Shown: positions 7,581 to 15,881 of the stretch, in pieces | How positions within the stretch are numbered: position 1 is the stretch's first letter | How the letters are laid out: the number at the start of each line of letters is the position of its first letter | Source: a bacterium | Lineage (GTDB): Bacteria; Bdellovibrionota; UBA1018 | DNA: 42,539 bases | NCBI GenBank assembly: GCA_019751945.1 | Contig: JAIEMT010000015.1 | Span: forward strand, 1-42,539 | Direction of reading: 5' to 3' | Notes under the pieces: generated by a model | Databases searched by the model: none | Seen by the model: only the letters and a program-made list of their open reading frames with translations | What the model was told of the DNA's origin: nothing | Position numbers and translations under genes: made by a program

Positions 7581-9193
7581 GAACTGCAGAAAAACTTCTC
7601 ATCTTAATGAGTCTCTTTTGTGCGGTTCCTTCTTGGGGAGCAAACGGCGCGACTGCTAGGCCAGACGAATTTCAGCTTCATTCCAAGCTGGTCACTGCAG
7701 CCGAACCGTTGACGACTGAGAAGGCTTGGGAGCTCGATCCTTCGGAACTGAATCCTCACCATCGTTTTTGGGCCATTAAGAAAGTCGTTTCCCTTCAGAG
7801 CGTATCGACTTTCCAGTATGCGAGTGCCACGTCTCCTGTTCCGAAAACTCAAATTCCCGCTGAGCCCGAGTTTGGGGTGAAAGCGAAGGGACTTTTTTCG
7901 GATGCCACTCTCTACGTGCGCGATGCGGGCCCTTGGTTTCAAAAGTTCACGACGTTTGACTGCCGCCCTGAACCGAACTCCTGGTTTTCTACTCAAGAGG
8001 GAAGTGGGAAGGCCGGCCTTTCCGGTGCCAAACACTGGGACCGGCTTTTAGATCGGGACAAGGGCAAACTCTACAATCGCTTGCAGCAGATTCGCGCCAC
8101 CACGGCTGAGCATGCGGTTCAAATGGCGCAGCTCATTTTCGATGATTGGTTGGCAGGCGTCAATGCGGAGTGGAACACGCACGGTCGATCGAGTGCGCGC
8201 TCCGATGAATGGCGCTTCTACACGCAACAAGCGGCTCAGCAAAAACTTTGTAAGAATGGGCCGAAACCTCGGGGGCCCACCCCACGCTGGGCGCAGTTCA
8301 TGGAAACCGTTCCTTCAGAAACCTCTCTCAACTTATTGACCCGCGCGCCGGGAAGATTGTGGAATGGGTTGATCTCTTCACGAATGGCAGTGGAAGCAGG
8401 CGATCAAACGTTGAATGGCCAGTTTTTGATCGACTCGGGAACCGCTCTCAGCACGGTTTCACCGGGATGGCTCGAAGGTCAGGGGATTAATCCGCTCTTC
8501 GTGAGAGTGAAGAATGGTCGTCCGCATCGAGTGGTGTGGTCCGCGGGCGGTGGCGGCAGTGGGGTTGCGTTTCCAGCCGAAGTGATTCAGGCACGCTTTG
8601 CGAATCATCCGATTCCTTTGCGGCGCTTCTTGCTCATTGATACCGATTTTTATTCTCCGCCAGAATTTGAAGACGTGTGCTGCGATGGAATCTTGGGCAT
8701 CGACTTTCTCCGCTCTTTTGTCGTGGAAGTGGACGCAACAAACCCCGGCCCGGGCGTACGTCTCTGGACGCCCGAAGGCTTCAATCCCGGCCGAGATTAT
8801 TTCTGGCAAGAGATGAGCGCTTCGTGGAGCGACGGGCTCTTAAGCAGCTGCAAGATTGTTTCCTCCGCCATTGGTTCCGGCGGAAAGGGAATTTTTAAAC
8901 CCGTTTCGGTGACCACCGATTTGCGCTGGGATAGCGGAAGCGAATTGGGCCTAGAACTCCCCGCTTCGATGAAAGAACACTTCAAAGGCGGACACGTCGG
9001 CATTCAATGTGGAAATGAATGGGTAGCCCGCGAACTCACGCCGCGATGGGTGAGTGGAATTCAAAAAGCAAATCTCGGAATGGCTGTCTTAGGCAAACGC
9101 CCCATCATCTTCGATCTGCCCCACGGCAAGATTTGGTTTAAGACGTTGGAGTGGAAGCCCGTCCTCAAAAAAGCCGAAATCCCAAAAAAATAA
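7577..9193 (+). CDS. Exported two-lobed aspartic-protease-like protein
   Basis: The start is the ATG at 7577, overlapping the hflX stop, which gives 538 residues beginning with a signal peptide (MRTAEKLLILMSLFCAVPSWGA). Upstream in-frame codons lie inside hflX and would bury the signal peptide. The C-terminal half holds a pepsin/retropepsin-like arrangement: FLIDSGTALSTVS (Asp286), then CDGILGIDFLRSF (about 370-380), the hydrophobic strand typical of the fold, and a second RWDSGSELGLEL (Asp452). Two DSG motifs in one chain suggest a two-lobed monomer like A1 peptidases rather than a retropepsin dimer. The N-terminal 250 residues are not recognised. It probably acts in the periplasm or outside. 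Protease activity is inferred, not shown. Confidence 0.8.
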   Translation: MRTAEKLLILMSLFCAVPSWGANGATARPDEFQLHSKLVTAAEPLTTEKAWELDPSELNPHHRFWAIKKVVSLQSVSTFQYASATSPVPKTQIPAEPEFGVKAKGLFSDATLYVRDAGPWFQKFTTFDCRPEPNSWFSTQEGSGKAGLSGAKHWDRLLDRDKGKLYNRLQQIRATTAEHAVQMAQLIFDDWLAGVNAEWNTHGRSSARSDEWRFYTQQAAQQKLCKNGPKPRGPTPRWAQFMETVPSETSLNLLTRAPGRLWNGLISSRMAVEAGDQTLNGQFLIDSGTALSTVSPGWLEGQGINPLFVRVKNGRPHRVVWSAGGGGSGVAFPAEVIQARFANHPIPLRRFLLIDTDFYSPPEFEDVCCDGILGIDFLRSFVVEVDATNPGPGVRLWTPEGFNPGRDYFWQEMSASWSDGLLSSCKIVSSAIGSGGKGIFKPVSVTTDLRWDSGSELGLELPASMKEHFKGGHVGIQCGNEWVARELTPRWVSGIQKANLGMAVLGKRPIIFDLPHGKIWFKTLEWKPVLKKAEIPKK

Positions 9194-9221
9194 GGCCCGC
9201 CTTTGAGAAGAAAGGCAGGCC
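9194..9221. terminator. Bidirectional intrinsic terminator between convergent genes
   Basis: Stem GGCC-C-GCCTTT, loop GAGAAG, stem AAAGGC-A-GGCC (one mismatch) begins directly after the stop of the protease-like gene. A T-rich tract (CATTTCTTTT) follows on the plus strand, and a run of seven A at 9184-9190 supplies U residues for the minus-strand transcript. It serves two genes that meet tail to tail. Confidence 0.75.
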
Positions 9222-9245
9222 CATTTCTTTTCGAGACTCTTTTAA

Positions 9246-10130
9246 TTAGATTTCAGCTCCGCCAGAGTTCGGAGTTTCCGAATCCGGAGTAGTCGGTCGG
9301 TAGTTGCCGGTGCCGCCGCCGGAGGTAGACGAAGCTCTTGGGAATTTATCAAAGCATTTTCTCGGCATTTCGTCGTAGACATACTCGCTGAGAAGTTTTC
9401 CGTTAATCTTTGCTTCATCAGGAAGTGAGGCCCAGGACCCATTTTCAGTACGTCCCGCATATGCGTGGTTATAGAGGGTACCTGATTTCAGATCCAGCCC
9501 CTGACAAAACCAGATCTCTCCAAAGGTGATCAGATCTCCCTTAGGACTGGTGGCCGTACGTGAACGGATACTTGTGCAGCTGTCTAGGGAGGCTCTGGCT
9601 GCTCCAGTAGACGAAAATTGCTGCACATTAAAATATAAATTGCTGATTGAAATCGGAGTAACTTCACGGCTTGATTTCGAATCCTTGCACTTATATTCAT
9701 CTGGTTTATTCGGTTCAGAAGTAACGGAAGGGTTAGAACCAATCGGACATTGGATAACGACTTCTCGTAAACCATTTTTTTCCAAGAGGCTATCTACAGC
9801 TTCTTGATGTTTTCCATACTTTCCATGATCTTTTACTGGATTGTCTTTGTAGTAGGAGACAATTTGCTTCTCTTTCCCTGAAGGGAGATTGTTTAAGAAG
9901 GCTGCGGCCTTCATCAGTCTTAATGCGGTTTCGTCTTGTTCCTTTTTAAAGTAGGGGTCTATCAGCTGACTTCTAACTTTTATTCCGGCTGCAATAAAGG
10001 CATCCAAACATTCATTGTTTGATGAACCCATCCACTCTATATACAATCTAGATTGTGCTGGTCCTTCAGCAAACACGTTCTGAGAAAAGATTCCAATCAA
10101 CACCACTAACGTCACACTCAACTTTTTCAT
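9246..10130 (-). CDS. Exported protein of unknown function
   Basis: The start at 10130 (MKKLSVTLVVLIGIFSQNVFAEG) is preferred over an ATG 12 bp upstream because GGAG sits 8 bp before it and the signal peptide then begins properly with MKK. The 294-residue product has a Sec signal peptide (about 1-21), several cysteines that could form disulfides, a largely soluble middle and a low-complexity Gly/Ser/Thr/Pro tail (about 265-294). No known domain is recognised. The gene is visibly more AT-rich than its neighbours, which may mean later acquisition. It stands alone between convergent and divergent neighbours and is preceded by a strong sigma-54-type promoter match, suggesting regulated expression. 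Confidence 0.75.
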   Translation of the reverse strand: MKKLSVTLVVLIGIFSQNVFAEGPAQSRLYIEWMGSSNNECLDAFIAAGIKVRSQLIDPYFKKEQDETALRLMKAAAFLNNLPSGKEKQIVSYYKDNPVKDHGKYGKHQEAVDSLLEKNGLREVVIQCPIGSNPSVTSEPNKPDEYKCKDSKSSREVTPISISNLYFNVQQFSSTGAARASLDSCTSIRSRTATSPKGDLITFGEIWFCQGLDLKSGTLYNHAYAGRTENGSWASLPDEAKINGKLLSEYVYDEMPRKCFDKFPRASSTSGGGTGNYRPTTPDSETPNSGGAEI

Positions 10131-10151
10131 TTTTAACTCCATTCACACATT

Positions 10152-10168
10152 CATCGAACAATTCGATG
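10152..10168 (-). promoter_or_regulatory. Hairpin in the 5' leader of the exported-protein gene
   Basis: CATCGAA-CAA-TTCGATG is a perfect 7-bp inverted repeat with a 3-nt loop. It lies between the sigma-54-like site and the GGAG ribosome site, inside the predicted mRNA leader. It could stabilise the message or bind a regulator; nothing more can be said. Confidence 0.4.
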
Positions 10169-10185
10169 ATTCTGCAGGACTAAAT

Positions 10186-10201
10186 AGCAGGCGGTGTGCC
10201 A
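10186..10201 (-). promoter_or_regulatory. Sigma-54 (RpoN) type -24/-12 promoter
   Basis: The minus strand reads TGGCACACCGCCTGCT. The consensus is TGGCAC-N5-TTGCW, so every key base matches except the first T of the -12 element; the GG and GC dinucleotides have the required 10-bp spacing. Transcription would start near 10174, giving a leader of about 45 nt before the ATG at 10130. A small palindrome CTGATATCAG (10225-10234) lies upstream but is not a recognised activator site. Confidence 0.6.
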
Positions 10202-10360
10202 GGTATCGGAATGGGAGAGCACTTCTGATATCAGCCACTTAGCTGGGTTTCTAGCCTTAAAAACGCCTAGTTTTTATACACCGGTAATATTTGATTAATT
10301 CTGGTGAAATTTCACCATTTTGGTAAAATTTGAAGATCTTCTCCTAACCTCCGTTTGGTC

Positions 10361-10391
10361 TTGACTTAGGTGTATCACTAGTGATACACCT
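10361..10391 (+). promoter_or_regulatory. Promoter with perfect 24-bp palindromic operator of the toxin-antitoxin cassette
   Basis: AGGTGTATCACT followed directly by AGTGATACACCT (10368-10391) is a perfect inverted repeat with 12-bp arms and no spacer, ending 14 bp before the antitoxin ATG. A good -35 box TTGACT lies at 10361-10366; a weak -10 candidate (GATACA, 10383-10388) falls inside the palindrome. A protein bound here would cover the promoter. This is the expected place for autorepression by a ribbon-helix-helix antitoxin, alone or with its toxin. Confidence 0.75.
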
Positions 10392-10405
10392 CATTTGAGG
10401 TTGAT

Positions 10406-10627
10406 ATGCCTACCAAAAACCCGAGATTAAATGTTGTTTTAGATAGCGAGCTTTATGAAGTGATTGAGAAAATCGCCAAGCAAGAAGGCAAGTCGATGTC
10501 TGTTGTCGCTAAGGAGTTGATGGAAAACGCGCTAGAGAAGCATGAGGACATGCTCTTATCGGAGATGGCGATGAAACGTGAGTCTAGGTCCAAGAAAACC
10601 CTCTCTCATGTCAAAGCCTGGAAGTAA
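10406..10627 (+). CDS. Ribbon-helix-helix antitoxin (RelB/CopG-like)
   Basis: The 73-residue protein begins with a basic-hydrophobic strand (RLNVVLDSELYEVIEKIAKQ) and continues SMSVVAKELMENALEKHED, the strand-helix-helix pattern of the RHH DNA-binding fold (about 7-46). The charged C-terminal tail (about 47-73) is probably the toxin-binding part. Its 3' end overlaps the toxin gene by 20 bp, typical of type II toxin-antitoxin pairs. The upstream 24-bp palindrome is the likely operator. Family-level assignment is firm; the exact superfamily (RelB or CopG) is not. Confidence 0.85.
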   Translation: MPTKNPRLNVVLDSELYEVIEKIAKQEGKSMSVVAKELMENALEKHEDMLLSEMAMKRESRSKKTLSHVKAWK

Positions 10628-10892
10628 GACTTACAAGGTCGAATACCTTGAAGGCGTGGTTCGCGAAGATATTCCGAATCTGCCCAAAACTGTGAGAGAA
10701 CTGGTAAAACGAGCCATCGAGACACGTCTTGCAGTTGAACCCATCGCGCTCGGTAAACCCCTTCGCTATAGTTTTGTTGGACATAGGCGGATCCGAGTCG
10801 GAGACTATCGAATCGTTTACCGCGTCGATGAAAAAACTCTTACCGTGATCATTGCCATTATCAAGCATCGAAAAGATGTCTATGGGGAGTAA
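10608..10892 (+). CDS. RelE/ParE-superfamily toxin
   Basis: The ATG at 10608, inside the end of the antitoxin gene, gives 94 residues. The upstream in-frame ATG at 10578 would add residues that overlap the antitoxin more deeply and do not fit the family. The sequence KTYKVEYLEGV...LPKTVRELVKRAIE, then GKPLRYSFVGHRRIRVGDYRIVYRV and VIIAIIKHRKDVY, is the standard RelE/ParE fold with the basic GxxRxRxGDYRxxY core. RelE members cleave mRNA at the ribosome and ParE members poison gyrase; which applies here cannot be told by eye. The C-terminal HRKDVY is typical of RelE-like members. Confidence 0.9.
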   Translation: MSKPGSKTYKVEYLEGVVREDIPNLPKTVRELVKRAIETRLAVEPIALGKPLRYSFVGHRRIRVGDYRIVYRVDEKTLTVIIAIIKHRKDVYGE

Positions 10893-11769
10893 AGCCAATC
10901 TCAACGCTAAGAAGCTCCAGTGGGTCGAGTTCGGTCGGACCCTGGAAGATTGGCGAAGCCAGCATTTCCGCTCGGCGCTCGCTTTCTGCAACACTCACGG
11001 GTTGAGTGTTTCGTACAAAGCCTACGCCGACTTTGAAAGGGGAGTGGCGCTTCCTTCGATGAACGTTCTGCTCGAGGTCGCTAAGCATTTGAAAGTTGGT
11101 CCCCTCCTCGCTGCACTGAGGTGGACGGAGGTTCAGATGCCCGATGCTTCGCTCAAGGATTACTTTCGATCGCTTCAGACCGCAGAATCGGCAGGAAAGT
11201 TTGGTTCCCGGAACGCGAAAAAGGAATCTCCTCGATTCGACAACACTTGGGTCATGGGCCCTGCGGATCAAGAACTTCTAAAAAAGAATCCTTGGCTCAT
11301 TGATTTGGTGTTCGGCCTCCTGCCTACATTTCCGGCTGAAAAATCTTTTACGGACATCGTTCTCCCCAGGGGAGTTCCAGTCAAAGAACTGCTCAACAAA
11401 CAGCTCAAGGATTGGATCAAAGGCGGTTATCTGATTGCTTCGAAGAAGGGGATTCGCCTCAGATATCCCTTCGTGCAGATTCCGGACAACGACGAATGGT
11501 TTGAGTTTCGTCAGAAGAATTTCGAACGCGTCGCCCAGGTGGTTTTAGGGAATCTGGAGCCTCACACGCTCCGGCAGTCGAGCTATCGGGAAATTCTCAC
11601 CCGCACGATGACTCCTGATCGAGCGAAAGATTGGGTGAAGGCCCTGACGGACCTTGCAGAAAAATTCGGTTCCAATGAATTCACCGCTTCTCCTGCGAGT
11701 GCAGAAAAAGGTCAGTACAGCATGTTGTTGCTCTTTGGGCCTCGTCAGAAGACTAAGCGTGATCTGTAA
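10876..11769 (+). CDS. XRE-type regulator with DUF4423/TIGR02147-like C-terminal region
   Basis: The start is ATG 10876 or ATG 10882; both lie inside the toxin gene end, so translation is coupled and the choice is open. With the first, the protein has 297 residues. Residues about 20-80 form a helix-turn-helix (LSVSYKAYADFERGVALPSMNVLLEVAKHLKV, the XRE pattern Y-x-x-x-E-x-G-x-x-x-P). The later part, with HTLRQSSYREILTRTMTPDRAKDWVKALTDLAEKF, resembles the DUF4423/TIGR02147 proteins found in Bdellovibrio-like bacteria. Its overlap with the toxin gene suggests a third member of the cassette, perhaps an extra repressor or antitoxin. The 3' end overlaps truB by 17 bp, tail to tail. Confidence 0.78.
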   Translation: MSMGSKANLNAKKLQWVEFGRTLEDWRSQHFRSALAFCNTHGLSVSYKAYADFERGVALPSMNVLLEVAKHLKVGPLLAALRWTEVQMPDASLKDYFRSLQTAESAGKFGSRNAKKESPRFDNTWVMGPADQELLKKNPWLIDLVFGLLPTFPAEKSFTDIVLPRGVPVKELLNKQLKDWIKGGYLIASKKGIRLRYPFVQIPDNDEWFEFRQKNFERVAQVVLGNLEPHTLRQSSYREILTRTMTPDRAKDWVKALTDLAEKFGSNEFTASPASAEKGQYSMLLLFGPRQKTKRDL

Positions 11770-12730
11770 ACACCCGCTCCAAGCCCCAGACCCCATCCAT
11801 CTGCCGAGCGACGGCTAACAACTTTTCTCGGTGGTAAATCACCACGCAGTTTTCGCGCGCTTCGCGAGATTCGGCGGCTTCGGGGGTTTCGGTTTCAGAG
11901 CGTTGAACGCGTTTTAAAATATTGAACAGCACGTTCTGCCGCCCTTGGAGAAGGGCATTGGCTTCGTCGTCGTTGGCATCTGCCTTTTCGTAAGAATCTA
12001 AGAGCCGATCAAACGGAATCCAGCATTTCAGGGACGCCCAGTCTTCCGGGGAGTGATCTAAAATCTGATCGATGGTCAGGGTCTCTTGAATGCCGAGCGA
12101 ACCCAATCCGGTGCGGCGTAAATCCTCTAACATTCCTAGGCTGCCTTGCATGCGACCAAAGTCTTGCGCCAGAGTTCGAATGTAAGTTCCAGAACTACAG
12201 CGCACGCTAAACTTTGCAGTCGGCGGTTCATAACTTTGAATTTCAAAACTGTAGAGCCGGCACTTCTTCGGCTCGCGTTCGACTTCAATTCCAGCCCGCG
12301 CCAATTCATACAAAGGTTTGCCATCGCGCTTCTTAGCGGAATGCATCGGCGGAATCTGTTCGTAAATCATTTGGGTCATCTGCCCAGCCAAAGTTCGCAT
12401 GGCTCCGATGTCGGCGGGAATCCGGTCAGTGCGCTCAGTGACGGCTTCGGTAGGATCGCCTGGCACAGTAGTCTGTCCAAAAATCATCGTGCCTTCATAA
12501 GTTTTCGAAGCACCCAAGAAGTATCGCGCCAGCTTCACAGCCCGTCCCACGCAAACGGCAAGCAAGCCCGTGGCAAAAGGGTCGAGAGTGCCGCCATGCC
12601 CCATCTTCGGGAGGTCGCGCTTTTTGATACCGTATTTTTCGAAAAGGGTTCTTTGAATCTGCTCAATGGCGCCGAACGAACTGATGCCCTTGGGCTTATC
12701 CACTAACAGCGCGCCATTGGGGATTTTCAT
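11753..12730 (-). CDS. truB: tRNA pseudouridine(55) synthase TruB
   Basis: The 325-residue enzyme makes pseudouridine at position 55 of the tRNA T-loop. The catalytic motif GHGGTLDPFATGLL is present (Asp50), with KTYEGTMIFGQTT and SSGTYIRTLAQDFG further on as in the family, and VDKPKGISSF at the N-terminus. It is the last gene of the rimP-nusA-infB-rbfA-truB operon and overlaps rbfA by ATGA (12727-12730). The C-terminal part contains a Glu-rich insertion (about 275-295) that is not typical. rpsO, which often follows truB, is absent; the toxin-antitoxin cassette lies there instead in the opposite direction. Confidence 0.96.
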   Translation of the reverse strand: MKIPNGALLVDKPKGISSFGAIEQIQRTLFEKYGIKKRDLPKMGHGGTLDPFATGLLAVCVGRAVKLARYFLGASKTYEGTMIFGQTTVPGDPTEAVTERTDRIPADIGAMRTLAGQMTQMIYEQIPPMHSAKKRDGKPLYELARAGIEVEREPKKCRLYSFEIQSYEPPTAKFSVRCSSGTYIRTLAQDFGRMQGSLGMLEDLRRTGLGSLGIQETLTIDQILDHSPEDWASLKCWIPFDRLLDSYEKADANDDEANALLQGRQNVLFNILKRVQRSETETPEAAESREARENCVVIYHREKLLAVARQMDGVWGLERVFTDHA

Positions 12731-13149
12731 TTTTCTGAACTTCCGCTCTCGGAGCTTCCGCTTTCTTGAATTTGGCGGAGCAGGTGGTGCACGCGATTGA
12801 CGTTTTCAAGTCCGCGGTCTTCTTTAAAAATTAAACTCGGAGTCACTCGAATATCGATGACTTCGCGCAATTTATTGCGCAAAAAACCGGAGGCGGATTG
12901 AAGGCCCTTCAGGCACTTCGCCATGGTTTCTCGGTGCGCGGCCTTTTCAGCATCGGTAGCTTCTTCGCCGTTTAGGGGACCGCCGCCGAACAAGGTCAGC
13001 ATCACTGTGGCTTGGCTGGCATCGGGTGTGAGATCCACGGATGTGAAAGTCACCGGAGGAATTCGGGGGTCGCGAAGTTCACGCGAGACGAGCCGGGTTA
13101 ACTCCTCTAAAATGACGGATGCTAATCGTGCGCGTCTTGTGGCTTGCAT
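12727..13149 (-). CDS. rbfA: 30S ribosome-binding factor RbfA
   Basis: The 140-residue protein has the RbfA KH-like fold: RARLASVILEELTRLVSRELRDPRIPPVTFTSVDLTPDASQATVML at the N-terminus and LRNKLREVIDIRVTPSLIFKEDRGLENVNRVHHLL near the end. RbfA aids late 16S rRNA processing and 30S maturation. A short Ser/Gly/Glu tail (SESGSSEK) is unusual but harmless. It starts 5 bp after infB ends and overlaps truB by four bases, so all are co-translated. The internal residues 60-75 contain a small charged insertion relative to the E. coli protein. Confidence 0.95.
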   Translation of the reverse strand: MQATRRARLASVILEELTRLVSRELRDPRIPPVTFTSVDLTPDASQATVMLTLFGGGPLNGEEATDAEKAAHRETMAKCLKGLQSASGFLRNKLREVIDIRVTPSLIFKEDRGLENVNRVHHLLRQIQESGSSESGSSEK

Positions 13150-13154
13150 GGGTA

Positions 13155-15860
13155 CTACTCGTTTAATTCCGGTGCGATGAGATCGATTTGGTACGCTTCA
13201 ATAATGTCGCCGGTTTTGACGTCATTATAATTCTCGATGCCGATACCGCACTCAAAGCCTTGAGCGACTTCTTTCGCGTCGTCTTTAAAGCGTTTGAGAG
13301 AGGACATCTTGCCATCGAAAATCACGCGGCTGTCTCGCAGCAATCGAACATTGGCACCACGAAGCATTTTTCCGTCGATGACCGAGCAACCTGCGATGGT
13401 TCCAATTTTCGGAACGCTGAAAGTCTGACGAACCTCTGCGCGGCCCAAGAATTTCTCGACCTTTTTCTTGTCGAGCAAGCCGGTCATGGCTTTCTTAATA
13501 TCTTCGATCAATTCATAGATGATTGTGTAGCTCTTAATGTCGATGTGTTCGGCTTCAGCCAATTGACGAGCCTTGGTTTCCGGACGAACGTTAAAACCAA
13601 TGATCACGCCGCCCGAGGCGCTAGCCAACATGACATCGCTTTCGGTGATTCCACCGGGAGCCGCATGAATGATTTTTACTTTCACTTTTTCGGTAGCCAG
13701 TTTGCTCAAGCTATCGCGAATGGCTTCTAAGGATCCGAACACGTCGGCCTTCAAAACCACACCCAATTCCTTGATTTGGCCGGCTTGAATTTTGGAGAAA
13801 AGATCATCCAGGCTGACTTTCACCTGACCAGCGGCAATGGCCTTGGCGCGAATGGTTTCTTGTCGGCTATCCGCAATTTTTCGAGCATCGGTTTCTGAAG
13901 CAGGAGAGTCGAATCGGTCGCCTGCATTCGGAACCGCTTCGAAGCCCAAAACTTCCACAGCATAACCTGGCGCAGTTTCTTTCAGAGATCGGCCTTGGTA
14001 ATCGAGCATAGCTTTCACCCGACCCACAATGGTTCCCACCACTACAGCGTCCCCGATTTTCAGAGTTCCGCGTTTGACAAGCAAGCTGACTACGGGGCCG
14101 CGGCCTTTTTCAAGGCGCGCTTCCAGCACGGTTCCGGAAGCGCGAGCTTCTGGATTGGATTTCAAATCTAAAACTTCTGCTTGGAGCAGAATGGCTTCGA
14201 CCAATTTGTCGAGACCCGTTTTCTTTGTCGCCGAAACCGGGACGAACATGGTCTGACCGCCCCAGTCCTCGGCCAGAACGTTGAGCTCTGCCAACGCTTG
14301 CTTCACCTTTTCAGGATTCGCTTGGGGCTTGTCGATTTTGTTGACGGCTACAATGATCGGAACACCGGCAGCTTGAGCGTGGCTCAAGGCTTCGCGGGTT
14401 TGCGGCATCACGCCATCGTCCGCAGCGACCACCAAGACAACGATGTCCGTCACGTTAGCCCCGCGAGCACGCATCACGGTAAAGGCTTCGTGGCCAGGAG
14501 TATCGATGAAGGTGACGAACTTGCCATCTTTCTGAATCGTGTACGCACCGATGTGCTGAGTAATCCCGCCGGCTTCACCCGCTGCGACGTTCGCATCGCG
14601 AATGGCGTCGAGCAAAGACGTCTTACCATGGTCGACGTGACCCATGATGGTGACGATCGGGGGACGAGACTGCAATTGCTCGGCTGTGTCTTGAGCCGAG
14701 TCTAAAAATTCTGCTTCTTTGAAGGTGATGTTCTTCACTTCAAATTGATACTCGTGAGCGAGCAAGGTCGCTGTGTCCATATCGAGAGCTTGGTTGATGG
14801 TCGCCATCTGGCCCATGCCCATGAGCTTGCGAATAATGTCATTGGCTTTGACGTTGAGTTGGTTGGCCAGCTCGCCTACGGAAATGGTTTCACCCATTTC
14901 TACTACGCGCTTCGACGCTTTCATGGTCGTGAGCTGCGTGCGTTTAATTTCTTTTCCGACGGGAATTCGCTTCTTCTTAGGAAGGAAAACCATTTCCTTT
15001 TTACGGTAATCTGCGAAGCGTACATCTTCAGGACGAATTTCAGCTTCACGACCGCCGCCGCCGCGTTTTTTCGCTGCTTCTTCCTCCACCATTTGGTCGA
15101 GGTTTTCTTTGGTCATACGGATGATTCGGAAACCATCCTTGTCCTGAGTGGCCGTGCCCTTCACAGCAGATTTAGGATCTTTTGCTGCTGCAGCCGGATC
15201 CGGCTTTGCAATCACGTTCGGACGAATGGGAGCTGTGGGTTCCACCACCTTTAAGATGCTTCGACGAATCATCTGAGGACGCGGTGGGGGCGGAGCAGTC
15301 GTTGTCGTCGGTGCTGCACTTGCTGCCGGAGTTTCTGCTGATGCCGCAGGACGGGTTTCCACTTCGGTTTCAGTAGAAGCTTCTGCTGCAGCCAGCATTT
15401 CTTCTTGCGGCATTTCAGCCGGAACTTCGTTCTGAGCTTCCGCTTCTGGAGAGCGAGTGGGAAGGCCCGTCGAAACGGTTTCCATGGCGCCATCTGCTTT
15501 GACGCGACGGCGGATGATGGGCGATGCACCAGCCTTTGTCGTAGCGGCAGCTGCCGTTGCAGCTTCTTTGGCCGCAGCCGTTTTCTTTTCAGCAGGAGCC
15601 GCCGCTTCTTTTGTTTCAGCAGCGGCAGAAGTCGTCGTCTTTTTCCGAACGCGAGGAGCCGCCGAGCTTTTCTTCTCAGCCGCAGCCTTGGCTTTGGTAA
15701 TCAAAGAGCTTCGCGCCAGATTGACGTCCGAAGGATTCAGCTCGCTCATGTGGTTCTTCACCTTGATGTTCAAGCCATTGAGCTTGTCCAGCAAAGCGAT
15801 GGAGTCTAGCCCCAACTCTTTCGCGAGCTCATAAACCTTCATTGATTCTTGCTCTACCAT
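13155..15860 (-). CDS. infB: Translation initiation factor IF-2
   Basis: The 901-residue IF-2 has an N-terminal IF2_N domain ([14 protein letters not shown]..., about 7-55), a long Ala/Lys/Glu/Pro linker (56-300), a second IF2_N-like helical domain (about 322-372), then the GTPase: G1 GHVDHGKT (407-414), G3 DTPGH (453-457), G4 NKID (507-510). Domains II to IV follow to the C-terminus. The factor brings initiator tRNA to the 30S subunit. The first ATG (15860) is preferred because AGGAGAG lies 4-5 bp before it, although a second ATG six codons on begins the conserved sequence. It follows nusA by 21 bp. Confidence 0.97.
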   Translation of the reverse strand: MVEQESMKVYELAKELGLDSIALLDKLNGLNIKVKNHMSELNPSDVNLARSSLITKAKAAAEKKSSAAPRVRKKTTTSAAAETKEAAAPAEKKTAAAKEAATAAAATTKAGASPIIRRRVKADGAMETVSTGLPTRSPEAEAQNEVPAEMPQEEMLAAAEASTETEVETRPAASAETPAASAAPTTTTAPPPPRPQMIRRSILKVVEPTAPIRPNVIAKPDPAAAAKDPKSAVKGTATQDKDGFRIIRMTKENLDQMVEEEAAKKRGGGGREAEIRPEDVRFADYRKKEMVFLPKKKRIPVGKEIKRTQLTTMKASKRVVEMGETISVGELANQLNVKANDIIRKLMGMGQMATINQALDMDTATLLAHEYQFEVKNITFKEAEFLDSAQDTAEQLQSRPPIVTIMGHVDHGKTSLLDAIRDANVAAGEAGGITQHIGAYTIQKDGKFVTFIDTPGHEAFTVMRARGANVTDIVVLVVAADDGVMPQTREALSHAQAAGVPIIVAVNKIDKPQANPEKVKQALAELNVLAEDWGGQTMFVPVSATKKTGLDKLVEAILLQAEVLDLKSNPEARASGTVLEARLEKGRGPVVSLLVKRGTLKIGDAVVVGTIVGRVKAMLDYQGRSLKETAPGYAVEVLGFEAVPNAGDRFDSPASETDARKIADSRQETIRAKAIAAGQVKVSLDDLFSKIQAGQIKELGVVLKADVFGSLEAIRDSLSKLATEKVKVKIIHAAPGGITESDVMLASASGGVIIGFNVRPETKARQLAEAEHIDIKSYTIIYELIEDIKKAMTGLLDKKKVEKFLGRAEVRQTFSVPKIGTIAGCSVIDGKMLRGANVRLLRDSRVIFDGKMSSLKRFKDDAKEVAQGFECGIGIENYNDVKTGDIIEAYQIDLIAPELNE

Positions 15861-15881
15861 CTACTCTCCTTATTCGAAACC

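Noticed and set aside
14181-14705. Plus-strand open frame of 174 codons opposite infB
   Set aside because: It is the reverse-strand shadow of a conserved gene with strong codon bias.
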